A stretch of DNA of 64,000 nucleotides. Origin: Lactobacillus colini. GTDB lineage: Bacteria > Bacillota > Bacilli > Lactobacillales > Lactobacillaceae. Where the stretch lies: positions 248,001 to 312,000 of the forward strand of contig NZ_JAGGLU010000001.1 of the NCBI RefSeq assembly GCF_017874575.1. Direction: 5' to 3'. Positions 1 to 9,714 of this stretch are shown piece after piece (the first letter of the stretch is position 1; each line of letters begins with the position of its first letter). The notes under the pieces were generated by a model. It worked only from the letters and a program-made list of their open reading frames with translations, was not told where the DNA came from and did not search any database. A program made the translations under genes and the position numbers.

Positions 1-423
1 TTCTTATCGCCTACCTTGACTGCAGGTAATCAAATTGTAGAACACGGTAAAGGAAAGCTTTCTGACTTTTCTTATCAAAAAATGTGCACTCATGTTAAGG
101 CTTTTTATGAGCATGTAGGAAAGGCAATTAGAAGTGGAGTTAATTTAGCCTTGGGAACTGATGCAGGTACATTTAACAATCCACTAGAAGATACTGCTAA
201 AGAGTTAGTTGAGTTAGTAAAGGCTGGTGCTACGAATTATCAAGCATTGAGAGCTGGTGGATTAGGATCTGCGACACTAATGAAAGTAGATGATGAATAT
301 GGATCTCTAGAACCAGGTAAGTATGCTGATTTTCTAGTTCTTAAGAATAATCCTTTAACAGATGTGGCAGCAGTTCAACAAAAAGATAAACAAGTTTACC
401 AGCATGGTGTCAGAAAGTTTTAA
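1..423 (+). CDS. amidohydrolase family protein, C-terminal part (cut by window edge)
   Basis: The reading frame is open from base 1 to the TAA at 421-423, so the 5' part of the gene lies outside the window. The visible 140 residues contain ALGTDAG, whose Asp is the usual last metal ligand of the amidohydrolase superfamily, and end with the typical small beta-domain return (GSLEPGKYADFLVLKNNPL followed by a short QVYQHGV strand). This pattern fits imidazolonepropionase-like or Xaa-Pro dipeptidase-like cytoplasmic hydrolases. The substrate cannot be told from this end. A hairpin terminator follows at 462-510, so it ends its transcription unit. Confidence 0.8.
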   Translation, partial: FLSPTLTAGNQIVEHGKGKLSDFSYQKMCTHVKAFYEHVGKAIRSGVNLALGTDAGTFNNPLEDTAKELVELVKAGATNYQALRAGGLGSATLMKVDDEYGSLEPGKYADFLVLKNNPLTDVAAVQQKDKQVYQHGVRKF

Positions 424-461
424 TTTGACTTTATTTAAGGACTAGCTAGTAAGTTAATACG

Positions 462-510
462 GCGTTAGATGACTTAATAGGATCAGTTATCTAACGCTTT
501 TATTGCTTTT
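462..510 (+). terminator. intrinsic terminator
   Basis: Perfect 9-bp arms GCGTTAGAT (462-470) and ATCTAACGC (489-497) are followed by a T-rich tract. It ends the amidohydrolase transcript before the proteinase promoter. Confidence 0.8.
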
Positions 511-544
511 ATGGATAAAAAATTAAAATAATTAATTTAATCTA

Positions 545-574
545 TTGACTGCGATTATTAAATTATTGTAAAAT
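545..574 (+). promoter_or_regulatory. sigma-A type promoter of the proteinase gene
   Basis: TTGACT (545-550) and TAAAAT (569-574) are separated by 18 bp. They lie 65 bp upstream of the proteinase start, which is preceded by a strong GGAGGAGA ribosome binding site at 626-633. Confidence 0.6.
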
Positions 575-639
575 TTAAATAATTTATTATAATAATGAAA
601 TAAAAATAAATTTAAAAGAAGATTTGGAGGAGAAGATGT

Positions 640-3600
640 ATGGCTGATTTTCTAAAAGAAGATAAGCTTAGGTATTTGAATAAATCTAGGTCTTTACTAG
701 AGAGCAATCTATCAGTACCTAAATCAAATAAAAAAGTAGTAGCAACCTTAGCGACCCTAGCGTCAGGAGTAGTCATCTTATTATCTACACCAGTCGCAAA
801 AGCTGATACGATAAGCAATACACAAGTCCAAAATAAAACTGAGCAACTACAAAATAAAAACCAAGATCAACAAAACTTAATCTCATCTGTAAAACCTAAA
901 GATGAGAATGATAATAATGAAGGTGAAGAGGAACAAGTCGAAGATGAAGCTGGACATAAGGATAGTAACGGCGTAGAAATAGCTGCCAATAATCAAGATC
1001 ACCTGAAAGGCAATGTAAAAAGTGCATGGGATCAAGGATATAAGGGTGAGCATACTGCAGTTGCTGTAATTGATTCGGGTGTTGATGTTACTCATAAAGA
1101 TTTTCAAACAATGCCTAAAAATCCTAAATTAACTGCTGAAGAAATGAAAAAGAAAATTTCTAATTTAGGTTATGGTAAGTATATCAATGAAAAATTTCCA
1201 TATGTTTATAATGCAGTAGATAATGAAAATGATAATATCAAAGGACCTGATGATGAGCCGCATGGACAACATGTTTCCGGCATTATTGCGGCCGATGGCC
1301 ATCCTGATGGTGATAAAGAATACATCATTGGTGTAGCTCCTGAAGCTCAATTACTACATTTCAAAGTATTTGGGGATACGACGACTTCTATCGATTTAGC
1401 TAGAGAAATAATTGATGCTACTAATTTAGGTGCTGATGTAATTCAAATGTCTTTAGGTGGTGGTGTAGCAGCTAAAGACCTAAAAGATGTTGATCAAAAA
1501 GCTGTCCAATACGCAATTGATCATGGAGTAATCGTTTCAATTTCAGCTTCAAACAATGGTAATGCTGCTTCCGTAGATGATCCGAGTCACTTAACTAATA
1601 CTGATGAATACATTGCTGGTGGAAATGCTGGTAATTATCAGCCATTTTCATCAAGTACGGTTGCTGATCCTGGAGCTTCGCAGAATGCAATTACAGTAGC
1701 TGCAGAAACGTCTGGCTTAGGTAAAAATAGCGATATGGCTTCATTTACTTCTTGGGGTCCATTACCTGATTACACATTGAAGCCCGATGTGTCTGCACCG
1801 GGTTCAAATGTAATCTCTACTGGAAATAGTGATAGCTATATAAGTATGAGCGGTACATCAATGGCTGGTCCATTCGTTGCAGGAGCTGCCGCTTTAGTTA
1901 AACAGAGATTATCTAAAACTAATCCCGAATTAAAGGGTGCTAAATTAGTAGCTGCTGTAAAGGCACTATTAATGAACACTGCTCATCCTCAGACCCAAAA
2001 TGGGTACGATGTTCTTGTTTCACCAAGGCGTCAAGGTGCAGGACAAATAGATGTTGGAGCTGCTACCGCTGCGCCAGTTTATATCACTGCAAGTGATGGT
2101 ACTAGTTCAGTAAGTTTAAGAAATATTAGTGAATCAACTAACTTTGATTTAACTTTCCATAATCTAAGTGATGAAGCTCAATCTTATAGTTTTGATGATT
2201 TTGGCGGTGGTTTTACTGAAAAGCGCGAGAAAGATACTGGCATCTTCCATGATGAACAACTAGCTGGTGCTAAAGTTTCAGGAGTAACAGAATTTACAGT
2301 AGAACCTAAAAAAGATAAAACTATTAACTTTAAGCTCAATTTAACCGGTCTTAGAAAAAATCAATTAGTTGAAGGCTTCTTAAATTTCACAAATAAAGTA
2401 GACAAGAGTACTTTGGTAGTTCCATATTTAGGCTATTATGGTGATATGACTTCTGAGAATGTATTTGACCAAAATGCTAATGATCCTAAGGGAGCTGATA
2501 TTAAAGGGAATAGATTTGTTAATGAAGATAACTTCCCGAGGGGAATTGCTGATGAAGAGTCTTTAAAGAGTCTAGTTAATATTGATAGTAACTACGATTG
2601 GCAACAAGTAGCTAAGCTTTATGAGACTGGCAAAGTAGCATTTTCACCAAACTCTGATAGCAGGAGCGATATTATTAAGCCATATGCTTACCTTAAACAA
2701 AATCTTGAAGATTTAAAAGTTGAGATTCTCAATTCTGATGGTAAAGTAGTTCGTGTTCTAGCAGATTCACATGGTGTTGAAAAATCATACTATGAAGATG
2801 GCGCAGGTACGGCAGTAGATTTTGGCTATTCTGCTAACAATCCAGATGCATTTGAATGGGATGGTAAATTATATGATTCAAAAACTGGTGAAATGGTAAC
2901 TGCGCCAGATGGTCAATATACTTATAGATTCATTGCTACATTAGTAAATGACGGTCCACATAAGCTTCAAACTAATGATACACCAGTTATAATTGATACT
3001 ACCGCACCCGTTTTAAGCAATATTACTTACGATCCTATTAACTTTACGATCAAGGGAAATTACAAAGATCAAGGTGCTGGTTTCACCGATTACTCATATG
3101 CTACGGTAACTATTAACGATAATGTCTTTGGTTTTAAGCTTAATGATGGTGATTCTAAGTTTATTGATAAGGATAAGACAATTGGTCAATTTATATTTAC
3201 TTTAAATGATGATGAAAAGGCTGCATTATCGAATGCAGATAATAAGATGACCATCGCAATTTCCGATGCTGCTGATAATACGGCTAGCCAAACTATTTCG
3301 GTATCTCCTGTTTCAAATAAAAGACAAGTTTCTATTTGGAATGCAATTAATGGACTTAATTTCGATAAAAAATCTGCAGATTACGATGCAAAAACTAAAA
3401 CTTATTTATTAAGAGGTAACTCTAAGACTGACTTTTATGTGAATAAGAAATTAGTTCAAGTAGACGATCAAGGTAACTTTGTTTTCCCAGTTGGTTCAAA
3501 AGATGAAAAACTTGTCTTTTCAACTGATGCAGCTGGTAAAAATGTTGTAGGTAGCTTTACAACAGTAACTCCAAAAGCTAAATTTGCATGGCAACATGTA

Positions 3601-5520
3601 AACGGTGAAGATAAGTCATTTGGAATTCCTGTGTACTCAATTGAAGGTACTGATCCTAATGATATTGTTGTTCAAGCAGCAGTTTCTAAAGGTGAAAATG
3701 TCCATGCTTTTGCTAAGGACTACTTTGAAGGAACTGTGTATGAGGGAGAAGTTAAGGATGGAGTTGCTACTTTCCATGTAAAAACTTCTATCAATAAAGA
3801 TGACAAAACTGGCATTTTTAAGAGAGCTTTACTTCAAGGTTGGACAGAAATCACTGGACCAGGATTCAATAATAAGCAGAAAACAGATCCTGATCCAATT
3901 GAGGATGCTAACTATATCGGCATTTATTATAATCCAGATGCGACTAAACATAATCCGTATACTAATCGTGATGATTTAGGTGTAGAGAATTTTAAGGATG
4001 AAAACGCAAATCCAGATGACTTTAAACCAGGTTATTATCCTGGCTATGAAGCACCTAAAGAGGGCAGTCCTGATTTAACATTTGATTACTTGAGTGATAA
4101 TAATGTTTCTACTCTTAATCAAGAAGCAATTACTAATGGCTGGTATGATCCAAAGACTCATATGTTTACTCTAACGGGTAAAGCAAATAAAAATGTTAAA
4201 GAATTGATTTTCTTAGCTCATGGCTTATCTGAAAATGATCCTCAAAATAAAGTTAACATCGGAAAAGATGGTAAATTCAGTGTTTCATTTAAGATAGATG
4301 ATCCTGCTACTAGACAAATATCTTACTTGTACAAGACTAAAGGCAAAGGTGATAGTAAGGAAGATAGTGTAACACGTGGTTCAATGACCTTGATATTAGA
4401 CACGATTGCACCTACGTTAACTATTAACGGTCTAGAGACTAAAGATGGCTTAGAAATAACCACAAATAAACCAATGTTCAAGTTGAGTGGAGAAGCTAAC
4501 GATAATTTAGATGGTTACAGTGTGTTTATTAATGGTGATAATGTCTTTACTCAGTATGGAAAGAGCGGATATAACTACATACCAGAACTAGCTACAAATG
4601 GAACAGTCAATAATTACGGTAGTTACAAGTTTGATCGCGAAGAAGTATTGAATGATCAAGGGAAACAACCTACGACGCACATCTTCACTGTTAGTGTTGT
4701 TGATCAATTAGGTAATAAGGTAGAGAAGAAAATTATCGTTCATTACGATCCAAACTGGTTGGAAAAAACTGATAATGTTGAACAATTCAATACCGGCAGC
4801 GAAAGTGTAACTGAACCAATAACTAAAGCTATTAATCCAGTTAGTCCAGTAAGTGAGCAAAGTAAACCAGTTACGGTAAATGATGCTCAGAAAGTTACTA
4901 GTAAAAAAATTGAGCTAACCCATAATAGTTTTATATATGATTCAGAAGGTAATGTGATAGTACAAAATAACCATACTAGCTCTCTAAAGAAAGGCGAAAA
5001 AGTTATTGTTTTGAAAAACGGTAAGATTTTTACTATTAAGGGTAAACAATTCTACCAAATCGGTAGTAATTCATTTATCAAGGTGGCAAACACCTTACCG
5101 AATAAGAAGATATTGTTAACACACAATAGCTTTATATATAACTCTAAGGGAAAAGTAGTACTTAGCCATAAGAAAAAACACATTTTACTCAGAAAAGGTG
5201 AAGAAATAGAAGCATTGTATAATGCTAGAGTCGTCACTATTAAGGGTAAGAAGTTCTACCAAATTGATAAAAATAGCTTCGTTAAAGTCGCAAATACTTT
5301 ACCAAATAAAAAAATAGAACTGACGCACAATAGCTTCGTATATGATGCTAAAGGAAAATTAGTTCATAAACATGGTAAACATATTTTACTAAAGAGAGGT
5401 GAAACAATAGCAGCACTATACGATGGCAGAATTATCACTATCAATGGTAAACAATTCTACCAAATTGATAAAGATAGTTTCATTAAGGTAGCTAATACCT
5501 TAAAGTTTTTTAAATACTAG
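640..5520 (+). CDS. secreted subtilisin-family (S8) cell-envelope proteinase with SLAP repeats
   Basis: This is a lactocepin-like extracellular serine proteinase of 1626 residues. It would hydrolyse large proteins outside the cell to supply peptides, and could act on host proteins. A signal peptide runs to about residue 55 (cleavage after VAKA). The catalytic triad is D145 (VIDSGVD), H208 (HGQHVSG) and S407 (SGTSMAG), with an oxyanion Asn in SISASNN. His and Ser are only about 199 residues apart, so the protease-associated insert of classical PrtP is missing or very short. An Fn3_5-like domain follows (about 485-600), then long beta-rich segments. From about residue 1420 there are three tandem SLAP repeats of about 68 residues (LTHNSFIYD, QIGSNSFIKVANTL type). 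No LPxTG is present, so the protein is probably held on the wall by the SLAP repeats. The ATG at 640 has GGAGGAGA upstream. The in-frame length and all catalytic residues suggest it is active. Confidence 0.93.
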   Translation: MADFLKEDKLRYLNKSRSLLESNLSVPKSNKKVVATLATLASGVVILLSTPVAKADTISNTQVQNKTEQLQNKNQDQQNLISSVKPKDENDNNEGEEEQVEDEAGHKDSNGVEIAANNQDHLKGNVKSAWDQGYKGEHTAVAVIDSGVDVTHKDFQTMPKNPKLTAEEMKKKISNLGYGKYINEKFPYVYNAVDNENDNIKGPDDEPHGQHVSGIIAADGHPDGDKEYIIGVAPEAQLLHFKVFGDTTTSIDLAREIIDATNLGADVIQMSLGGGVAAKDLKDVDQKAVQYAIDHGVIVSISASNNGNAASVDDPSHLTNTDEYIAGGNAGNYQPFSSSTVADPGASQNAITVAAETSGLGKNSDMASFTSWGPLPDYTLKPDVSAPGSNVISTGNSDSYISMSGTSMAGPFVAGAAALVKQRLSKTNPELKGAKLVAAVKALLMNTAHPQTQNGYDVLVSPRRQGAGQIDVGAATAAPVYITASDGTSSVSLRNISESTNFDLTFHNLSDEAQSYSFDDFGGGFTEKREKDTGIFHDEQLAGAKVSGVTEFTVEPKKDKTINFKLNLTGLRKNQLVEGFLNFTNKVDKSTLVVPYLGYYGDMTSENVFDQNANDPKGADIKGNRFVNEDNFPRGIADEESLKSLVNIDSNYDWQQVAKLYETGKVAFSPNSDSRSDIIKPYAYLKQNLEDLKVEILNSDGKVVRVLADSHGVEKSYYEDGAGTAVDFGYSANNPDAFEWDGKLYDSKTGEMVTAPDGQYTYRFIATLVNDGPHKLQTNDTPVIIDTTAPVLSNITYDPINFTIKGNYKDQGAGFTDYSYATVTINDNVFGFKLNDGDSKFIDKDKTIGQFIFTLNDDEKAALSNADNKMTIAISDAADNTASQTISVSPVSNKRQVSIWNAINGLNFDKKSADYDAKTKTYLLRGNSKTDFYVNKKLVQVDDQGNFVFPVGSKDEKLVFSTDAAGKNVVGSFTTVTPKAKFAWQHVNGEDKSFGIPVYSIEGTDPNDIVVQAAVSKGENVHAFAKDYFEGTVYEGEVKDGVATFHVKTSINKDDKTGIFKRALLQGWTEITGPGFNNKQKTDPDPIEDANYIGIYYNPDATKHNPYTNRDDLGVENFKDENANPDDFKPGYYPGYEAPKEGSPDLTFDYLSDNNVSTLNQEAITNGWYDPKTHMFTLTGKANKNVKELIFLAHGLSENDPQNKVNIGKDGKFSVSFKIDDPATRQISYLYKTKGKGDSKEDSVTRGSMTLILDTIAPTLTINGLETKDGLEITTNKPMFKLSGEANDNLDGYSVFINGDNVFTQYGKSGYNYIPELATNGTVNNYGSYKFDREEVLNDQGKQPTTHIFTVSVVDQLGNKVEKKIIVHYDPNWLEKTDNVEQFNTGSESVTEPITKAINPVSPVSEQSKPVTVNDAQKVTSKKIELTHNSFIYDSEGNVIVQNNHTSSLKKGEKVIVLKNGKIFTIKGKQFYQIGSNSFIKVANTLPNKKILLTHNSFIYNSKGKVVLSHKKKHILLRKGEEIEALYNARVVTIKGKKFYQIDKNSFVKVANTLPNKKIELTHNSFVYDAKGKLVHKHGKHILLKRGETIAALYDGRIITINGKQFYQIDKDSFIKVANTLKFFKY

Positions 5521-5551
5521 AGTATATTTTAAAAATTAATCTAATAAAGTA

Positions 5552-5604
5552 AAAACCAAGAATATCAGATATTAATCTATAAATATCTGATAATTCTTGG
5601 TTTT
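5552..5604 (+). terminator. long intrinsic terminator after the proteinase gene
   Basis: Outer arms AAAACCAAGAAT and ATTCTTGGTTTT plus inner arms ATCAGATATT and AATATCTGAT form a stem of about 22 bp with a one-base bulge, ending in TTTTATTATT. Confidence 0.85.
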
Positions 5605-5614
5605 ATTATTTGTA

Positions 5615-5788
5615 AAACAACTCTTTCATGTACCTGTTTTAGGTCATTTACCGTGGGGATGTATCGACTTGCTGAGTGCAAGTGGTAATTATAAGAAGAG
5701 ATATGGCCTTGTATATGCTGACTTTGAGCATGACCTTTATCGGTATAAGAACGATAGTTTCTATTGGTATAAAAAGGTTATAGCTTAG
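5615..5788 (+). pseudogene. 3' remnant of a GH1 6-phospho-beta-glucosidase gene
   Basis: The frame from about 5615 to the TAG at 5786-5788 reads like the C-terminal end of GH1 phospho-beta-glucosidases: LGHLPWGCIDLLSASG, then KKRYGLVYADF, then RYKNDSFYWYKKVIA. A whole GH1 enzyme is about 480 residues; only about 57 are left and the catalytic glutamates are absent. It starts directly behind the proteinase terminator without its own ribosome binding site, so it is read as the scar of a deletion. I infer loss of function. Confidence 0.75.
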
Positions 5789-5805
5789 AACGGAAGGAAA
5801 TTATA

Positions 5806-5964
5806 ATGTACTTGCAATTAGTTACTAATGAAGTTGTGATTGCTTCTAAATGGTTAAACAAGGAGAGTATGGATTCAGAAGAGGATAAGGCAATATTTTT
5901 GAATCATAAACCTAGCTTAAAACCCTATTTCATTAGTAATGAAACGACTATTTTGGTAAATTAG
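5806..5964 (+). CDS. small protein of unknown function (52 aa)
   Basis: ATG at 5806 is preceded by a good ribosome binding site (GGAAGGAAA, 5792-5800), and the frame runs to TAG at 5962-5964. The product begins MYLQLVTNEVVIASKWLNKE and has no signal peptide or membrane segment. It follows the GH1 remnant by 17 bp, so it was probably the next gene of that lost sugar operon. I do not recognise the family. The ribosome binding site and the terminator at 6012-6050 argue that it is a real gene; without the upstream promoter it may be silent. Confidence 0.45.
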   Translation: MYLQLVTNEVVIASKWLNKESMDSEEDKAIFLNHKPSLKPYFISNETTILVN

Positions 5965-6011
5965 TTAACTTACTGCAATAGACATATTTGAAAATATATA
6001 CGCTAAAAATA

Positions 6012-6050
6012 AAAAGTCGCTAGAGATGTTTAAAACTCTAGCGACTTTTT
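6012..6050. terminator. bidirectional intrinsic terminator
   Basis: A perfect 13-bp stem, AAAGTCGCTAGAG / CTCTAGCGACTTT, is flanked by A-rich sequence on one side and T-rich on the other. It can serve the small plus-strand ORF and the convergent mucus-binding gene that ends at 6090. Confidence 0.85.
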
Positions 6051-6089
6051 CTATGTATTTAGCCCGTCTTAATTTTATTATTTTATGCT

Positions 6090-9000
6090 TTATTTTCTTT
6101 TTGGCCTAAATGCCAAAGAGATGGCACTAATTAATGCAGTAAGACCTAGGATAGCTAAGATATTTGTTTGTTTTGCTCCAGTTTCTGGCAGCTTAGCGCT
6201 AGCAGAATTTGATTTATTAGTAGAATTGATTACTGGAGTCTTATACGATTTAGCAAATGTCTGTTCAGAAGCTTTACTTGCATTTGTAATCTTTTGATCA
6301 GAATTTGTCTTATTAGTCTTATTAGGTTTACTATTATGACTTTCTTCGTTTGTAGAAGGGGAATTAGTCGTGTCAGCAACAGTTTGTGGATTATTGTTTT
6401 CTGTTTTTTCTGGTTCATTAGCTGGCACATTAGTTGGGACGTTTTGCGAATTAGTCGTGTCATTAGGTTGTTCAGTTTCGGAATTGATCTGAGTATAACT
6501 AACTTTATAAATTTCCCCATCTGGACTGGTTGAACTTATTTTAGGAATTTGTTCAACTGTCTTACCATCCTTAGTAATAGTCATCTTGTAACCATCAATT
6601 TGTTCAGGAATGAAGGAATCGACTTTAGTAGGTTTCCACTCATCAGTTGTTTGGTCACCAGTAACCTTATCAGTTGTAATTGTTCTGGTAAATTCACCAG
6701 TCAAGTTGTTGCTATCAGGTGAGTTTTTATCAGGCTTTTGAACGATTATGGTTTGATGAATTGCCTTGGTGTCAGTTTGTTTATCTAATTGATGGATTAA
6801 CATGATGTAGCGGTCTTTACCATCAATTGTAACGCTGGTAAGATCTTCTTGACCATTTGCCAAAGCATAATTGTCTGGAGTAATTTTAGTTAACTTATAA
6901 GTTGAGCCAATAACTTGCTTATTGATGTCTTCATCTTGAACTAGTTTAAATCCATTAGGACCACTTGGATCCTTAGTTTCACTATCTAACCAATAAATAT
7001 GCTGGTTAGTAGTTTTCTCAGGTTGCTTAATTTGAGTGTAGCTAATCCGATAAATTTCTCCGTCCGGGCTGGTTGAACTTATTTCAGGTATTTGATCAAC
7101 CGTCTTGCCATCCTTAGTAATAGTCATCTTGTAACCATCAATTTGTTCAGGAATGAAGGAATCGACTTTAGTAGGTTTCCACTCATCAGTTGTTTGTTTA
7201 CCAGTAACTTTATCAGTTGTAATTGTTCTGGTAAATTCACCAGTCAAGTTGTTGTTATCAGGTGAATTTTTATCAGGCTTTTGAACGATTACAGTTTGAT
7301 GAATTGTCTTGGTGTCAGTTTGTTTATCTAATTGATGGATTAACATGATGTAGCGATCTTTGCCATCAATTGTAACGCTGATAAGAGAATCTTGATTGTT
7401 TGCTAAAGCATAATTATCAGGAGTAGCTTTAGTTAATTTATAAGTTGAGCCAATAACTTGTTTATTAATATCTTCTTCTTGAACTAATTTAAATCCATTA
7501 GGACCACTTGAATCCTTAGATTCGCTATCCAGCCAATAAATATGTTGGCTAGTGGTTTTCTCAGGTTGCTTAATTTGAGTATAGCTAACTTTATAAATTT
7601 CTCCATCTGGACTGGTTGAACTTATTTCAGGTATTTGATCAACTGTCTTACCATCCTTAGTAATAGTCATCTTATAACCATCAATTTGTTCAGGAATGAA
7701 GGAGTCAACTTTAGTAGGTTTCCACTCATCAGTTGTTTGGTCACCAGTAACCTTATCAGTTGTAATTGTTCTGGTAAATTCACCTGTCAAATTATTATTA
7801 TCAGGTGAATTCTTATCAGGCTTTTGAACGATTACAGTTTGATGGATTGTCTTGGTGTCAGCTTTTGTGTCTAATTGGTGGACTAGCATGATATAGCGAT
7901 CCTTGCCATCAATTGTAACGCTGGTAAGATCTTCTTGACCATTTGCCAAAGCATAATTATCAGGAGTAGCTTTAGTTAATTTATAAGTTGAGCCAATAAC
8001 TTGTTTATTAATATCTTCTTCTTGAACTAATTTAAATCCATTAGGACCACTTGAATCCTTAGATTCGCTATCTAACCAATAAATATGTTGGCTAGCGGTT
8101 TGATTATAGTGAAAAACAATCTCAGTAGGGAATAAAGAATATTTTCCAGCAGGAATTCCAGTGATAGTGGATTTTTCATAGTCAGGATGCTGTTTTTCAA
8201 AATAGGTGACTAAACTGCTTGTATCATAATTTTCATCGCCACTATAAGTAGAACTATAAGATGCTAAAGTTTTGTCTTTTGTGTCGTCAACAAACTTTAC
8301 AGAAACAGGCTTATAGTTTAGACCATAGAATTTAAGATAATTAGGTTGGTAAAAGCCATACCCTTTAAGACTACCTACGCGTCCAATAACTACATATCCG
8401 TATTTTTTAGATACAGAATCCGTGTGTTCATCGATTGCGTCGGTATAGTCGTAATATTGATTTGTACGCGTTGGTAGAATTGCATCAGCACCTTTAATAG
8501 TTGAATCTTTATCTGTAAAAATAATTGGTGCTAATGGAGTAGATGCTCCTGACTCAGAATCTTGATTCAACTTCTTATAAACATAGACAATTTTAATTGG
8601 ATTAGGATCAGTTACAGAATTCCAAGTTTGTCCAACTTTTCCTGATGCGTTGGCAGGTGTTGTGACCAGTTCATACCCAGGTACATACAAGGGATTAGTT
8701 GAATAGTCTTCATTTTCAGCTTTATAGAATGGAGCATTTTTAGTGGCAACTAAAGCATTGCTGGTTGACATGGTTACTTGATACAATAAATTCCCTTGTT
8801 CATCTTGTCCGGATATTTCCAGTGGAGATAGTGGTAAGTATTGAACATACAAATCTTGAATTCCATTATTAAAGTGGAAATTATCAAGATTATCAACTAT
8901 CTCACCATCAGGAGAATCTTTGGTTATTTTTCCATGATTGTACCCACGAATTACATAATCATATACTGATGGTTCGAATGAATCTATAGGGGTAGTTGTA

Positions 9001-9668
9001 GGATCATCGTTAGAAGTACCAATCTGTATATCTGTTTGACCTGCATGTTCTGGGATGGTATTTTTAATAGGCTCACCGGTTAGTCCATTAATATAATGAA
9101 AATTAACGATACCAGTGTAGACATTAACTGAAGCTGCAACTTCCTTCCTAGTGCCGTCAGCATAATTAATTACTAAAAATCCGTTCTGTTTACCAGTTTT
9201 ATTAGGGTCAATATTTTCCCATTGAGCTGTTGTGGCTCCAGTTAGGTCATTAAAGTTCTGAATGGCAGTTTTAGCGTCAGGTAACTGACCCTTTAGTGTA
9301 GATAAATTATTGTCGACAATTGGTTCTTGCTCGGCTGACTTTGTTTCATCAGAAGCAGTAGTCTCGGTAAGCGTAGTTTCTACAGGCTTTTTTTCTGTGT
9401 TGACTATGCTAGTGTCCTCTTTTTCCGTGTTAACTTTGTTGGTATCTTCTTTTTCTGAAGTTTCAAGCACTTGTTGGGGCTCTTTTTGGCTCTGATCAGG
9501 CTTATTAATGCTAGTAACCGGCTGTTCACTAGTTGTATCAGCCTTAACTTGGCTACTGAACAATGCATATGCTGAAGTGGATAATACAACAGACACAATA
9601 CCGACAGAGAGCTTACGCAGTCCATAATGCAATTTTTCTTCTGAAAAATATGATTTGTTAGATTTCAT
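6090..9668 (-). CDS. LPxTG-anchored mucus-binding adhesin (Mub/MucBP repeats)
   Basis: Surface adhesin of about 1192 residues. A YSIRK-type signal (YFSEEKLHYGLRKLSVGIVSVV) ends near SSQVKA; such signals direct secretion at the division septum. A Ser/Thr/Glu-rich stretch follows, then a Rib-like segment (VINYADGTRKEVAASVNV), MucBP-like domains, and three 181-residue Mub repeats starting near residues 526, 707 and 888. The end has a Pro/Asn/Ser linker, LPETG, a hydrophobic helix and the tail RPKRK, so sortase A should link it to peptidoglycan. Expected role: binding of mucin glycoproteins. Two adjacent ATGs exist (9671 and 9668). The AAGGAG at 9675-9680 is 6 bp from the second and only 3 bp from the first, so 9668 is preferred. 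A cre-like box lies upstream. The gene is intact. Confidence 0.92.
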   Translation of the reverse strand: MKSNKSYFSEEKLHYGLRKLSVGIVSVVLSTSAYALFSSQVKADTTSEQPVTSINKPDQSQKEPQQVLETSEKEDTNKVNTEKEDTSIVNTEKKPVETTLTETTASDETKSAEQEPIVDNNLSTLKGQLPDAKTAIQNFNDLTGATTAQWENIDPNKTGKQNGFLVINYADGTRKEVAASVNVYTGIVNFHYINGLTGEPIKNTIPEHAGQTDIQIGTSNDDPTTTPIDSFEPSVYDYVIRGYNHGKITKDSPDGEIVDNLDNFHFNNGIQDLYVQYLPLSPLEISGQDEQGNLLYQVTMSTSNALVATKNAPFYKAENEDYSTNPLYVPGYELVTTPANASGKVGQTWNSVTDPNPIKIVYVYKKLNQDSESGASTPLAPIIFTDKDSTIKGADAILPTRTNQYYDYTDAIDEHTDSVSKKYGYVVIGRVGSLKGYGFYQPNYLKFYGLNYKPVSVKFVDDTKDKTLASYSSTYSGDENYDTSSLVTYFEKQHPDYEKSTITGIPAGKYSLFPTEIVFHYNQTASQHIYWLDSESKDSSGPNGFKLVQEEDINKQVIGSTYKLTKATPDNYALANGQEDLTSVTIDGKDRYIMLVHQLDTKADTKTIHQTVIVQKPDKNSPDNNNLTGEFTRTITTDKVTGDQTTDEWKPTKVDSFIPEQIDGYKMTITKDGKTVDQIPEISSTSPDGEIYKVSYTQIKQPEKTTSQHIYWLDSESKDSSGPNGFKLVQEEDINKQVIGSTYKLTKATPDNYALANNQDSLISVTIDGKDRYIMLIHQLDKQTDTKTIHQTVIVQKPDKNSPDNNNLTGEFTRTITTDKVTGKQTTDEWKPTKVDSFIPEQIDGYKMTITKDGKTVDQIPEISSTSPDGEIYRISYTQIKQPEKTTNQHIYWLDSETKDPSGPNGFKLVQDEDINKQVIGSTYKLTKITPDNYALANGQEDLTSVTIDGKDRYIMLIHQLDKQTDTKAIHQTIIVQKPDKNSPDSNNLTGEFTRTITTDKVTGDQTTDEWKPTKVDSFIPEQIDGYKMTITKDGKTVEQIPKISSTSPDGEIYKVSYTQINSETEQPNDTTNSQNVPTNVPANEPEKTENNNPQTVADTTNSPSTNEESHNSKPNKTNKTNSDQKITNASKASEQTFAKSYKTPVINSTNKSNSASAKLPETGAKQTNILAILGLTALISAISLAFRPKRK
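6465..8093 (-). repeat. three tandem 543-bp Mub repeats
   Basis: Units of 181 codons lie at 8093-7551, 7550-7008 and 7007-6465. Each opens with QHIYWLDSE(S/T)KD and ends with DGEIY(K/R)(V/I)SYTQI. They are nearly identical at the protein level and share long exact DNA stretches (for example the segment encoding FIPEQIDGYKMTITKDGKTV), so unequal recombination could change copy number. Confidence 0.92.
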
Positions 9669-9700
9669 CATTAACTCCTTTAACTAATTTATTCCATTTT

Positions 9701-9714
9701 TAACAGCGCTTTCA
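9701..9714. promoter_or_regulatory. cre-like box upstream of the adhesin gene
   Basis: TAACAGCGCTTTCA matches the CcpA operator TGWAANCGNTNWCA at all but two positions and lies about 35 bp upstream of the minus-strand start, in the promoter region. Catabolite control of the adhesin is inferred. Confidence 0.45.

Noticed and set aside
6230-6533. Plus- and minus-strand frames over the adhesin linker
   Set aside because: They are shadow frames of the Pro/Asn/Ser-rich linker without start signals.
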